Notes: generated by a model not told the origin, from the sequence alone. A stretch of 64,000 bases of DNA from DASWDH01 sp035318505 (GCA_035318505.1 DATHEQ010000414.1:51243-115242); one strand, 5' to 3'. Shown: positions 16,811 to 25,884, numbered from the stretch's first letter. Translations and numbers: made by a program.

Positions 16811-17772
16811 CTATCGGCACGCCGCGTCGCGCGGCAGTTGACAGATGCCGTCAAGGCAGTTCGCGGGAAAGCTACAGCGCGGGCCAAGGACGTCGTGGCA
16901 GCCGCTGCCATCCGTCGCATTCGTTTGACACATGAGCGGCGGCGGTAAGACCGGATAAGGGCAGCTGGTCCCCCGTTCGCACAATCGACCGGCGAAATCG
17001 CACCTTTCACCGAGCGAACCGAAAGTGGGTTCCGCGCAAACCCCCGAGGCGCACCGAAGGCCGGCTTCGGTGAGGCAGTCGGCGGAGGAACTACAGATCG
17101 CGCTGGCCGCACCAGGTTTGACGCAAATCGGCGCGCCCGCATCGGATATCGAACGATTGCAGAACAGTGCGCCCGCACAGTCGCCGCCAATGCACGTTGC
17201 GCCTTCGGGCTGAGGCAAAACGCACCGCGGCGACGGCGGGTTGTCGTCATACAGGCAGCGCTCGAGCGATTGACACGGGCCCCATCGCCGCAAGTCGGGG
17301 TCGATATCCCCGCATCGGAGTGCGAACAGACGCCGCAGGCGGGACATGAAGAGCCACCGTCGGGGGAAGTAACAGAGGGTCGGTCAAATTGGCCACCCGC
17401 GCATGGTGTCTCTCGCTGGCACGCCGCGCCGTCCGACAGCGTTCCTGGCTCGCTATCGCACGCTCCGAAGGCGAACACTTTTTCATAGCAGTCCGTAGCT
17501 GCGTGCATTTGCGCGACACCGCGTTGGACCTTATCGGGCGACCACGCCGTTCCCGGCAAGATGAAATAGGAGCACGCCAGCATGTGTCGAGCGGTACAGG
17601 TTGCGACATCGCCGTACTGCTGTCGAAGATCGACCGGGTCGCACGTCGCGAGTCGATTGCAGATAGCGGACATCAACTGTTGACAATCGGCCGAAGTGGC
17701 TAGGCCATTGGTGTCGCCCCTGTCGCAACCCAAAGACTGGCCCAGAAGACCACCGCGCATCCGAGCGGCCAT
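16811..17772 (-). pseudogene. Cys-rich lipoprotein gene with a frameshift
   Basis: From the ATG at 17772 the product begins with a lipoprotein signal (RMRGGLLGQSLGC) and a domain LATSADCQQLMSAICNRLATC typical of myxobacterial Cys-rich surface proteins. It continues in frame to about CAGGQFDRPSV near 17370. The matching continuation (WGPCQSLERCLYDDNPPSPRC, then repeated C-x-G-x-C modules ending at 16811) is in another frame, so one frameshift lies between about 17350 and 17270. The 5' frame runs on as nonsense without Cys spacing. A sequencing error or a true pseudogene are both possible. Confidence 0.6.
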
Positions 17773-17898
17773 GCCAAAACGCGGGTGGTTCGTGCTTTGG
17801 TCTCGGCCATCTGACCAGCGTCGCAGTTCGGCGGCACAAAGGCGAGAAGAGCGCGAGGCCAACCCATGCGGCAACCCACGCCGCACGTTGGCGTTCAT

Positions 17899-18078
17899 CG
17901 CGTGCCACTTCAGACCGCGTTCGTCGATGAGCCGGAAGCCGGCCCGCTCCACCGCTGTCCACGCGCCGACGTGTCCGTGCCAGCGCCGGCATTTCGAGCA
18001 ATGGCAGTAGGTGACCGGCTCCAGCTCACCGATTACCTCGTAGCGCACGGACTCGCACGCGCATCGTCCGGTTTTCAT
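17899..18078 (-). pseudogene. N-terminal fragment of a GFA/CENP-V family enzyme
   Basis: The first 60 residues match the GFA fold (glutathione-dependent formaldehyde-activating enzyme type), with the zinc-ligand pattern CACES and CHCSKCRRWHG. The protein should continue for about 70 more residues with a second Cys pair, but the frame runs directly into the Cys-rich lipoprotein downstream. The fusion has no stop, so the unbroken 471-residue frame is a chimera of two damaged genes. Confidence 0.65.
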
Positions 18079-18202
18079 CGCGGCGATGATACCGCCCGGC
18101 CGGGGTAGGCTCCAGGGCAGCCGAGTCGCGCCGGCTACGAAGCTCGACGTTCGACGGGCGGGGACCTAGCGAACGCGCTCGAACGACGTACATTGCTCGT
18201 CT

Positions 18203-18907
18203 ATGAAAGCGCTCCGTATCGACGTTTGGTCGGATATCGTTTGCCCTTGGTGCTATGTCGGCAAGCGGCGCCTCGAGGCGGCCCTGTCGCAATTTCCGCA
18301 TCGGAACGCCGTCGAGGTCATCTGGCGCGCGTTCGAGCTCGACCCTTCGGCGCCGGCGGTGCGCGACGAAAGCGTTCCTTATGTCGAACGGCTTGCTCAG
18401 AAGTACCGCACCACCGTCGGTCAGGCTCAAGCCATGGTCCAGCGGATGACTGAAGTCGCCGCCGCGGACGGCCTGGATTTTCGCTTCGATCGCATGCGCC
18501 CGGGCCGCACGTTCGACGCGCACCGCCTACTGCACCTCGCCGCCGAGCGCGGTCTGCAGGACGCGCTCAAGGAGCGCCTCATGCGCGCGTACATGACCGA
18601 AGGCGCGGCCATCGGTGACGCCGAGACGCTCCTCAGGCTCGCGTCGGAAGCCGGGCTCGATAGCGAGGAAGCGAAGAACGTGCTGGCGACCGACGCGTAT
18701 TCGGCCGAGGTCCGCTCGGAAGAGGAAGAAGCGCACGACATCGGCGTTACGGGCGTTCCGTTTTTTGTGATAGCTGGCCGCTACGCCGTCTCCGGCGCGC
18801 AACCCGCGGAGTCATTGCTTCGCGCGGTCACTACGGCTTGGAACGAGCTTTCCGAGGTCGCGGGGGCTGCAGAGGGCGACACCTGCGGGCCGGAGGGCTG
18901 CGGGTGA
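18203..18907 (+). CDS. DsbA family oxidoreductase (FrnE-like)
   Basis: A 234-residue thioredoxin-fold protein of the FrnE/DsbA group. The active site CPWC is at residues 14-17 after IDVWSDIV. The helical insertion follows (VERLAQKYRTT to LLRLASEAGLDSEE), then GVTGVPFFVIAGRYAVSGAQ with the cis-Pro segment and the family ending GDTCGPEGC. There is no signal peptide, so it acts in the cytoplasm, presumably in thiol exchange or 2-hydroxychromene-2-carboxylate isomerase-like chemistry. It stands alone, divergent from the GFA fragment. Confidence 0.92.
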   Translation: MKALRIDVWSDIVCPWCYVGKRRLEAALSQFPHRNAVEVIWRAFELDPSAPAVRDESVPYVERLAQKYRTTVGQAQAMVQRMTEVAAADGLDFRFDRMRPGRTFDAHRLLHLAAERGLQDALKERLMRAYMTEGAAIGDAETLLRLASEAGLDSEEAKNVLATDAYSAEVRSEEEEAHDIGVTGVPFFVIAGRYAVSGAQPAESLLRAVTTAWNELSEVAGAAEGDTCGPEGCG

Positions 18908-19334
18908 TGCGGGCGCTGCGCCGGCGCCTCTCCTGCCCGTCAGCGCTTGATTGACTTGCGCTCCGTGGGATTCACTTTTTGAGTCGCATCAAAAAGCGCG
19001 CCTCGATGAGCCGTTTTGCGAGCGTTCCGCTACTGCGGTTATGCACATGCCGGACTAGCTATCACCGCGCGCGGACACCTTTCTCCCAGGTGCGTGACGT
19101 CGCTGCATCTCCTATTCACCGCAAAGAATAATCCTCGAGCACATTGCGCGCAGCGAGCTCGATGGAGACTGCCATGCAGTCACTATCGTCAGGGGCGCAA
19201 CCGCCGTGCCTAATTCATCTGGGCTTTTTCGAGCGACATCCGCTTCCGTAGCCTCAGGAGTGACTCATGCGAACGACAATGTCTAACTCTTTCATTCAAA
19301 ACACCTCGCCGCTTCGATTGGCGCCCAGAGGCCC
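18908..19334. other. Intergenic region upstream of the decayed esterase
   Basis: About 430 bases with no coding sequence I can support. It contains copy 2 of the spaced upstream element (19007-19046) and is clearly less GC-rich than the surroundings around 19090-19320. Confidence 0.5.
19007..19046 (+). repeat. Copy 2 of the spaced upstream element
   Basis: TGAGCCGTTTT, 10 bases, CGCTACTGC, 4 bases, ATGCAC: all three blocks and both spacings are identical to copy 1 at 9885-9924, while the spacer bases differ. It lies about 290 bases before the start of the decayed esterase at 19335. Confidence 0.6.
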
Positions 19335-20334
19335 ATGCACGCAATCCAATGGTCAATCGTCGTTTGCGTGATCCCTGCGTTTCCCTCCGTCGCGTTGGCT
19401 CAGACCACCGGCAACCTGCCGACGCCGCCGGCTAACGGATCAGCCGAATCGTGCGATCTCAGGGCTGTCCATGGGTGGAGGGATTACCTTCAATGTTGGC
19501 TTTGCCAACCCGACCGTGTTCGCCTATATCGGCCCGTACTCAGCGGCGCCAAACACGAAAGCCGCTAGCACGACCATCAAAGATCCTGCAGCCGTCAGGC
19601 AGAACGTGAAGGTCATCATCCTCTATTGCCGCTCCGAGGACGGCCTTATCGGCAACACCGCAAACTATTCGACTTACCTGACACAGCAGAACATCCCCCA
19701 CGAGTACCTGATCGATCAGGGGCAGGCGCATACCACCCTCACATGGAAGCGGGACCTTTACCACTTTGCCCAGCGCCTCTGTAAGTCCGGCGGCACGGAC
19801 GGCGGCACGGGTGGCGACGGCGGCATTCCGCCGCTGCGCGAAGCTGGCCCTGATACCGGGCGCGGGACCGAAGGAGGCGCGGGTGCATCCGGCGCTGCCG
19901 GTGCAGCCGGTGCTGCTGGCGCTGGTGCTGGCGGTGCAGCCGGTGCTGCCGGCGCTGGGGGTAGGGGTGGAACAGGTGGGGCGGCACCGGATGGCGGCGC
20001 GGGTAAAGCCGGCAGTGGTGGGACGGGCGGTTCAGGCGGTGGCGGCACGGCGGGAACGGGCGGCACTGCAGGAACCACAGGCGGCGGGGGTAGCATCGAT
20101 TCAGGTTCAATGGGCGGCACGACCGGCGGCGGAACGGGCGGTCGAGCCGGCTCCGGTGGCGGCGGCACCGATTCCACTGGCGGAAAGGGCGGCACCAGCG
20201 ACACCGTTACTCCCGACGAAACCGGCTGCGGCTGTCGTATCGCAACCTCGACGTCCTCGTCCTCTCGAGGGCCGCTCGCGTGGCTGGCAGCGCTGCCGCT
20301 CGCGGCCCTTCTGCTACGAAGGCGGCGACGCTGA
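19335..20334 (+). pseudogene. Feruloyl-esterase-type hydrolase with internal deletion and MYXO-CTERM tail
   Basis: The ATG at 19335 opens a signal peptide (VIPAFPSVALAQ) followed by TTGNLPTPPANGS. Then the frame is wrong. One frame over, the esterase nucleophile segment RAISGLSMGGG begins near 19453 and the fold continues correctly (FNVGFANPTVFAYIG, SEDGLIGN for the acid region, GQAHTTLTWKRDLY for the His region). About 150 residues that normally lie between are missing, so a deletion joined the two parts out of frame. After a Gly/Ala linker the end is a MYXO-CTERM signal: GCGC, a hydrophobic stretch LAWLAALPLAALLL and an Arg cluster. That tail directs surface sorting in myxobacteria. Confidence 0.8.
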
Positions 20335-20457
20335 TTGCGGCGCCGACTCGACACGGCGGATCGTGATCGCGGCCGCCGTGTACTGAGTCGACATCGCGAC
20401 CATGCGTCGGCGCACTACGGCGGACGACATCGACCGTCGAGTCAGTCGCCCGAGATC

Positions 20458-20474
20458 CTAAACCTGCGGTTTAG
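20458..20474. promoter_or_regulatory. Perfect 17-base palindrome
   Basis: CTAAACC-TGC-GGTTTAG is a perfect inverted repeat with 7-bp arms, sitting between two convergent genes and followed by TTTCG. It could be a weak terminator or a dimeric repressor site. The remaining bases of 20335-20638 show nothing recognisable. Confidence 0.35.
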
Positions 20475-20638
20475 TTTCGTGCTAACGCGTTGGTGCTGCC
20501 GATAGACCATCGACGCTCACTTTGCAATGACGTCGATTCCAGCACGAGTGATCGCAAGGGGGCGCGTGGGGAACTTTGGAGCACTTGCGTGGCCGATCCT
20601 TCGGAGCGCGACGACAACTCGGTCGTCGGACTTCATCA

Positions 20639-21505
20639 TCACGGCAAGTCAGGGCAAATCGGAGGCGCTCTAGGGGGAGGGGCAGAGGGAGGCGGATCGC
20701 GCGGAGGAGGAGGCGGCGGTAGCGACTGCGCGGGCGAACCGCATACGTTCGGTACGAGCTCGCCGCAGATCTGAGCGTCCGGACATGGCTCGCAATCGAG
20801 GGCGCGGCCGCAACCGTCGCCGATGCGGCCGCAATACGCGTACGTGGGCTGGTTGCAAAGGACCGGTGTACATAGGTCAGGCGGCGCGCCGCAGACGCGT
20901 GGAACGCCTCCGCCTCCGCACCACATGCCGGGCGGGCAACCGCCGCAATCGAGCGCGGCTCCACAGCCGTCGCCGATCACGCCGCAATATTGACCGGTCG
21001 ACGCCTTGCAAATGGTGACTTCGCAAGCGCCGGAGTCGCGTGGTGCGCCGCAGAGTCTCGAGATTCCCGCGCCGCCGCAAGTGAAGTCGGGGTTCGCGCA
21101 CTTACCACAGTCGAGGACGGGACGGCAGCCGCACCCGTTGCCGATATAGCCGCAATATTGACCGCCCATCTGCGTGCAACTGGTGATGCAAGCCGCATCG
21201 GGGCCGGCCTCGCGCGGCGGTCCGCAGCGATTGCCCCCGTCGCTTGTTTGCCCGCAAACGAGGCCGGCGTTGCACGAGCTCGGCAATGGGCAGCAAGGTT
21301 CGTTGTTGCCGCCGCACGAACTGATCGCGTCGGCATCGCCGGGTGGACCGCTCGATCCGTCGGACACGCTCCCGCTAGCCGAACCATCTTCCCCTCCCGA
21401 GCCGGCCGGGCCGGCATCGTTCGACGGGGAGGCGCCGCCGCCGCAACCCAGAAGGAGGGCCGCGAGCCAAAGCGCGGCGCTGTACAGCGCTATCCGATCC
21501 TGCAT
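20639..21505 (-). CDS. Cys-repeat lipoprotein
   Basis: A 288-residue protein with lipobox ALLLGCGG and a Gly/Ser linker to about residue 60. The body has three tandem modules of about 45 residues with the pattern QYCGxIGxGCG..LDCGxC followed by CGG.G..xLCG or xVCG. The last module reads YAYCGRIGDGCGRALDCEPC. The regular cysteines suggest disulfide-rich knobs exposed at the surface. A Pro-rich tail follows. I know no function for it; similar repeat proteins occur widely in Polyangiales. It stands 90 bases from the methyltransferase gene in the same orientation. Confidence 0.75.
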   Translation of the reverse strand: MQDRIALYSAALWLAALLLGCGGGASPSNDAGPAGSGGEDGSASGSVSDGSSGPPGDADAISSCGGNNEPCCPLPSSCNAGLVCGQTSDGGNRCGPPREAGPDAACITSCTQMGGQYCGYIGNGCGCRPVLDCGKCANPDFTCGGAGISRLCGAPRDSGACEVTICKASTGQYCGVIGDGCGAALDCGGCPPGMWCGGGGVPRVCGAPPDLCTPVLCNQPTYAYCGRIGDGCGRALDCEPCPDAQICGELVPNVCGSPAQSLPPPPPPRDPPPSAPPPRAPPICPDLP

Positions 21506-21595
21506 CGCTGTCCAAACGATGACGTGGCAGGTGCCCCGTTGTCAACAGCGGGCGAGGCTGGTCGACGTGTCGTCGGCCGCGCGTCAAGCGCGACC

Positions 21596-23083
21596 CTAGT
21601 CCCTAAGCGCAAGAGCGCCGCGAACGAGCGCGCTGCGGACGAACGCGAGGAGCGCTTGTTTCGGCGGAGGCGCTTTGGTGACCTCCCCGGCGGCGAGCCG
21701 GTCGAGAGCCGCGCCGACCGAATCGGCGCCATCGACCGCGGCGAGCACCGAAAGCTCGCCGACCCCGAGCGGCCAGATGCTTCCGATCCCCGGAAAGTCG
21801 ATGCGAAGCACGGCAGCGGGCTCGCCTGGATCCTGCGCTGTGGAGAGCTCGCGGGCTAGGCGAGCGTGGGGCGCCAGGCCGAGACTCGCGCGCTCGAGTA
21901 CCACATCGGCGGCGTCGTGGAGCGCAAGGCCTCTCAAATAGAGCTCGAGGGCATCGCTATCGTAATACGAGCCACTCAGCTTGAGACCGAGCGTGTAGTT
22001 GCTTTGATTTGCGCTGGGATCGGCACGAGCGCTGATCGCGATGAGCGCGCCGTCGAAAGCCTCCATCGCGAGCTCGGCGAAGGTGTCGAGATAGCCGCGC
22101 GCGATGACGCCATAGCGTTCGCCGAGCGTCGGATCTTCGAACCCAGCGAACACGGACGCCTGAACGGCGGGCGGGGGCGCTCGGGTGATGAGTGCCAGCA
22201 CATCGACCGGCGCGTCGCCGAGCGCGGCGCGCACCCGCGTAGCGAACGGCGCGCCATCGCGCTCCGCGGATTGCATCAGAACGAGCGCGCGGCCACCCGC
22301 AGCAAGGATTCGCGGAACGGCTGCCACAAAGCGGAACGGGATCTCGTCCCCCGTGGGACCACCGAACAAGAAAGTGGCACCGGCGTGGTCCTTCGGCTTC
22401 ACCACGAACGGCGGCTGCGACAGAACCAAATCGAAACGCTCGCCTTCGACCGGATCGACGCCGTCACCCGCGTGAAACTCGGCTGCCAGTGCATTCAGGC
22501 GGGCATTCATCCGGGCGAGCTCGATCGCGCGCGGGTTGAGATCGACGCCCACCGAGCGTGCGGCCCCGCGGCGTGCCGCGATCAGCGCCAAAGTGCCGGC
22601 GCCGCAGCCGATGTCGAGCGCGCTTCCGGAAAAGCCGCTGGGTACGAGCGAGCCGAGATGTTCGGTACCGCCGCCCGGGCCCATCACCGCATCGGGATCG
22701 CGACCCAGTCGATCGGAGAGCACGAAGAGTCCGTTCTGAATGGGAAGCAACAGATACTGGGATGTGATGCCGCCTGAGCTCCGGGCCAGAACACCCGCCG
22801 CGATCAGCTCATCGAAAAGCCGCGCGCCGAGAATTCGCGACGCAGTCGGTTCGTCGAGCGTGTCGTCGAAGGCGAACAACCGCGCCAAGGCCGCCCCCGG
22901 TCCGTCACGGCGCTCGAGCCACCAGCGAATGAGCGGCAACCGCGGCCCGCGTAGCATGCCTGGAGAGTAACTCTCCGCCTCGCGGACGAGCTGTGCGTCG
23001 AATCCCGACGCCGTGAAGGTTGTGCGCAGCGCGGCACAAGCGAAGTCCGACAAGCGAAGCAGATCGGCGACGGAGGGCAGCAT
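21596..23083 (-). CDS. Class I SAM-dependent methyltransferase
   Basis: A 495-residue protein. An N-terminal helical domain of about 150 residues (IRWWLERRDGPGAALARLFAF) precedes the Rossmann methyltransferase domain. SAM-binding motif I is ALDIGCGAGTLALIAARRG, followed by VGVDLNPRAIELARMNARLN. Motif IV is DLVLSQPPFV, in the place where N/D-PPY stands in RlmG/HemK-like enzymes that methylate nitrogen in RNA, DNA or protein Gln. An uncommon C-terminal domain of about 190 residues follows. The substrate is unknown. No signal peptide; cytoplasmic. The Ser-Gln in place of Asn before PPF is a departure from the commonest motif. Confidence 0.88.
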   Translation of the reverse strand: MLPSVADLLRLSDFACAALRTTFTASGFDAQLVREAESYSPGMLRGPRLPLIRWWLERRDGPGAALARLFAFDDTLDEPTASRILGARLFDELIAAGVLARSSGGITSQYLLLPIQNGLFVLSDRLGRDPDAVMGPGGGTEHLGSLVPSGFSGSALDIGCGAGTLALIAARRGAARSVGVDLNPRAIELARMNARLNALAAEFHAGDGVDPVEGERFDLVLSQPPFVVKPKDHAGATFLFGGPTGDEIPFRFVAAVPRILAAGGRALVLMQSAERDGAPFATRVRAALGDAPVDVLALITRAPPPAVQASVFAGFEDPTLGERYGVIARGYLDTFAELAMEAFDGALIAISARADPSANQSNYTLGLKLSGSYYDSDALELYLRGLALHDAADVVLERASLGLAPHARLARELSTAQDPGEPAAVLRIDFPGIGSIWPLGVGELSVLAAVDGADSVGAALDRLAAGEVTKAPPPKQALLAFVRSALVRGALALRD

Positions 23084-23461
23084 CGCGAGAGGCCGCGAAG
23101 CTTAGCGCACGCGTGGAGGTGGCAAAATGTTCCACCGCGACCACCGCAGGAAATATCGCAGGACTTGCGCTGGCCCTTGCGACGGGGGCGGCCGATCGAA
23201 CCTTCAGCCAGGATCAAAGGTGTCTCGACAGGAACCGCGAGCGAGCTCCTGGCTCATGAGGGCACCCAGCCGAATCCTGAGCGCGGCTACCGTTGCGGAA
23301 TTTCCTTGCAGCCGGCGGTGCAGGCAGCGCCGGTTTCGCCGACCGCGACGCCGACTACGCAGGCGCACGACTTCCTGCTCTTCGAAAAGCTAAGCCGCGC
23401 TTCGAGCCAGGCAAAATCGGGATCTAATCCATCATTTTGCGCTGGATCTGCGCCGGCTCCG
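23084..23461. other. Region without intact gene, upstream of the AbiEii remnant
   Basis: No supported gene. The plus-strand frame running into the AbiEii remnant is open here but its residues show no family character. It probably marks the junction where the 5' half of the AbiEii gene was lost. Confidence 0.4.
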
Positions 23462-23869
23462 CATGTGCGCGCTTACCAACGCGAGACCGTGATCGCGGAG
23501 AAGCTCGAATCAATGGTGCAGCTCGGGATCGGCAACAGCCGGATGAAAGACTTCTTTGACCTGCGCTTCCTCGCGCGGACTTTCGAGTTTGATGGCGACG
23601 TGCTGACCAAGGCCATCGCCGCCACGTTTGCTCGCCGAGGTACATCCATTTCGAAGGAAGAGCCGCTGGCGTTCACGGCCGCTTTCGTCGAAGACCGTCA
23701 AAAGAAGGCGCAGTGGAGCGCGTTTCTCAAGCGGTCCAACGTGGGAGAGCCGCCGCTAACGCTGGCCGCCGTTGTCGCGGAGATTCGAGCATTTCTCGAC
23801 CGACCGCTCGAGGCGCTTCGCGTCTGTAGAGCCTTCACCGCGTCGTGGTCAGCGCGGGTTTGGCGTTGA
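23462..23869 (+). pseudogene. C-terminal half of an AbiEii/AbiGii-type nucleotidyltransferase toxin
   Basis: The frame from about 23462 reads HVRAYQRETVIAEKLESMVQ, then SRMKDFFDLRFLAR and TFARRGTSI, the C-terminal half of the AbiEii family (toxin of type IV abortive-infection systems). The N-terminal half with the nucleotidyltransferase GSxxxxxxxxD motif is missing, and no AbiEi-type antitoxin is visible upstream. It is therefore a dead remnant, at the left edge of a small mobile/defence region. Confidence 0.7.
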
Positions 23870-24201
23870 CCGGCTCTCAGCGCCACCCTCGGCTGCGCAG
23901 CGTTGCAGAAGTCAACTTTCGACGGCCATTTGCCGCATCTTCCGCATCGCTTCCACATTTGCGTGTGGCAAAAGCCGCAGCGTCGCTACTCCCATTCGAA
24001 CGCCCCCGAGTAGCGATACGGCGTACCAGATGGGATGAGGCTGCCGACGAACCAGGAACGTCGGCGCCCTCTGACGCCATGGGCAAGCAACGTCGAGATG
24101 CGAAGTCGACGGCAATAGCCATCTCCCCGATCCGAGAAGAAACTCGGGTCACCGCCACGCGTTCAAGGACGCAATCAACGGGGGTCAAGGAGGAGATGGC
24201 C
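23870..24201. other. Spacer between AbiEii and IS110 remnants
   Basis: About 330 bases. A 67-residue minus-strand frame (24115-23912) is open but matches nothing I know and has no ribosome-binding site, so I do not call it. Confidence 0.4.
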
Positions 24202-24378
24202 ATGCGAAGTGCAGCCTTGGACCTTGGCGTGAAGGAGACTTCCTTCTGCGAGGTCTTTCGGGGTCTCGTCGTCGCACGACGAACGGTCCGCGAACTCATG
24301 AGTTGGGAGGATGTACTCGGCCCAGGTCTAAGCGCGCAAGGGTGGCGATCGAGGCGTGCCGCGAAGCGTGGCTCCTCG
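24202..24378 (+). pseudogene. IS110-family transposase remnant
   Basis: Beginning after an AGGAG, the ATG at 24202 reads MRSAALDLGVKETSFCEV and VVARRTVRELMSWEDVLGP, the start of an IS110 DEDD transposase (the Asp of ALDLG is the first catalytic residue). Near 24338 the frame slips by one base, and the next frame continues with ARVAIEACREAW, the segment carrying the second catalytic acidic residue. After that nothing of the remaining 250 or more residues is left. No insertion-sequence ends are recognisable. Confidence 0.8.
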
Positions 24379-24470
24379 GTCGTGACGACGGAGAACCCTG
24401 GTATCAACATCGTCGAACGCAAAGGGGCCGATGGCGGCCCGCAACGTCTCCAGCAAATCACACCTGGACC

Positions 24471-24640
24471 TTGCGCCAATGACGAGTTTGGGTTCTCTGC
24501 CACGCAGGTTGACAGCACGATAACGGTGACGCTGTGCCCGGCTTCGTGTGCTGAGCATGAAGATGACCCTACTCTGACGTTCACCCTCGACCGGGGTCCG
24601 TGTCCGCCCTCTTGAGCAAGTCGGAGGCGGGCCGCGGTAG
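24471..24640 (+). repeat. Direct repeat A, copy 1 (about 170 bp)
   Basis: Nearly identical to 29793-29961 in the same orientation: by eye about six substitutions and one missing base. In this copy the plus strand can be read as a protein end (DEFGFSATQV to TLTFTLDRGPCPPS, then TGA at 24613). In the other copy the missing base destroys that reading. It begins about 90 bases after the IS110 remnant and ends 69 bases before the toxin gene. Confidence 0.9.
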
Positions 24641-24675
24641 TCGTCGTGGAGGATGGCGGAGAGAAGAGCGCTTCC

Positions 24676-24704
24676 TTGATCTGTTCACCTGGCGGGTGTA
24701 CTAT
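24676..24704 (+). promoter_or_regulatory. Candidate promoter of the toxin-antitoxin pair
   Basis: TTGATC, 17 bases, TACTAT fits a sigma-70-type promoter in a locally AT-rich stretch (TACTATATATATG). The toxin ATG at 24709 starts almost where transcription would begin, so the message could be leaderless. Inference from motif only. Confidence 0.4.
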
Positions 24705-24708
24705 ATAT

Positions 24709-24993
24709 ATGTCAATGATCCGCCGAGTGGAGGTCTCGAAGCAGGCGGAGAAGCAACTCAGGAAGGTTCCCGACCATATCAAGGTCAATTTGATGATCTG
24801 GGTAGCTGCAGTCGAACTCGACGGTGTGGAGGAAGTGCGGAAGGTGCCTGGCTACCATGACGAGCCACTCAAGGGCAGTCGCGCGGGCCAGCGATCAATT
24901 CGGCTGAGCCGCAGCTACCGTGCCGTTTACGAGATGAAAAACGATGCCCTCCGGTTCGTATCGGTCGAAGAAGTCAGCAAGCACGACTATTAG
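24709..24993 (+). CDS. RelE/ParE-superfamily toxin of a type II toxin-antitoxin pair
   Basis: A 94-residue protein from the ATG at 24709 (24715 is an alternative two codons later). It has the compact RelE/HigB fold pattern: VEVSKQAEKQLRKVP, VRKVPGYHDEPLKGSRAGQRSIRLSRSYRAVYEM and the ending FVSVEEVSKHDY, with the basic and aromatic residues used for ribosome-dependent mRNA cleavage by this family. The antitoxin follows after 9 bases; toxin-first order is the HigBA arrangement. Intact, while its flanking mobile genes are decayed. Confidence 0.88.
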   Translation: MSMIRRVEVSKQAEKQLRKVPDHIKVNLMIWVAAVELDGVEEVRKVPGYHDEPLKGSRAGQRSIRLSRSYRAVYEMKNDALRFVSVEEVSKHDY

Positions 24994-25002
24994 GGAGACA
25001 TC

Positions 25003-25323
25003 ATGCGCAAAGCGAAGGAAAAGAAGAGTGAAGCGATGAAGCTCCTCGAGAAGCTTGCCGGTGGACCGCTCACCCTCGGCCGCGCAGTGGAGTCGATCCG
25101 AAAGGGCCAGGAGCTTTCTCAAGACGAATGCGCCAAGAAACTCGGCGTCTCGAAATCCCACCTTTGCGACGTGGAGAAAGGTCGCAAAACGGTAAGTCCA
25201 GAACGCGCAGCGAAATGGGCGCGCGTCCTCGGGTACCCAGAATCCGTGCTCGTCCGCCTCGCGCTTCAAGCCGAATTGGATGCTGCTGGGCTGAAATACA
25301 AGGTAGAGATTGAGGCCGCGTAG
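25003..25323 (+). CDS. XRE-family antitoxin
   Basis: A 106-residue protein with GGGAG before the ATG. The N-terminus is Lys-rich. A classic Cro/C1 helix-turn-helix covers about 27-80 (SIRKGQELSQDECAKKLG, VSKSHLCDVEKGRKTVSPER). The C-terminal part (LALQAELDAAGLKYKVEIEA) probably binds the toxin. By family rule it neutralises the upstream RelE-like toxin and represses the shared promoter. Confidence 0.88.
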   Translation: MRKAKEKKSEAMKLLEKLAGGPLTLGRAVESIRKGQELSQDECAKKLGVSKSHLCDVEKGRKTVSPERAAKWARVLGYPESVLVRLALQAELDAAGLKYKVEIEAA

Positions 25324-25364
25324 CGTCGATAGCCTCCTACTTCCTCATGGTAGGGTGTGGGACC

Positions 25365-25884
25365 ATGCCTTTGCTCGACGATAGGCGATGGAAGCCGCCG
25401 CCTTTGCTGCTTGCGGCCGCGCTTTCCCTGGCCGCTTGCGGCGGTTCCGTGACGACGGGGTCCGGAAATGAGGAGACGCGGGCCAGACGAGCGACGCGGG
25501 CAACAACAACGAAGCGGGCGAAAAGGACGCGGGCGACGCGGGACGCCCGGAATGCAACAGCGCCAGGGTGACCTGCAGGTCCCTCCCGCCAACCTGTCCT
25601 GCCGGTGAAGTTCCGGTCGTCGCCGGAACCTGCTGGGCTGGCCATTGTGTCAAGCCCTCCGCGTGTAACAGGGTCAAGGATTGCGCGGCTTGCAACGCGG
25701 CTACGGACGTCTGCGCCAGAGACTTCGTTCGTGCACCCGACCCCGGCTGTATCGAGGTACCGCCGGTTTGCGCCAATGACCGAACCCTGCATGTGCCTCG
25801 GCTCATACGTCTGCACATGGGGGTCATATGGGTGGTGCGGGGAGATCGAGAGCGGCGAATTCGGATGTGATTGTCCCTTCTGCT
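25365..25884 (+). pseudogene. Cys-rich lipoprotein gene with two frameshifts
   Basis: The start reads as a lipoprotein (LLLAAALSLAACGGS). Near 25470 the sensible continuation (GDAGQTSDAGNNNEAGEKDA, then CRSLPPTCPAGEVP and CNRVKDCAACNAATDVC) is one frame over. Near 25775 it changes frame again to EPCMCLGSYVCTWGSYGWC, ending GCDCPFC and stop. With the frames joined, this is a normal myxobacterial Cys-rich surface lipoprotein of about 170 residues. Two shifts in 500 bases favour a real pseudogene, though low sequence quality cannot be excluded. Confidence 0.65.

Noticed and set aside
16663..18078. A single 471-residue GFA fusion protein.
   Set aside because: Only the first 60 residues are GFA; the rest is an unrelated lipoprotein in two frames.
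23912..24115. A 67-codon minus-strand frame between two remnants.
   Set aside because: Plausible residues but no start signal and no recognisable family.
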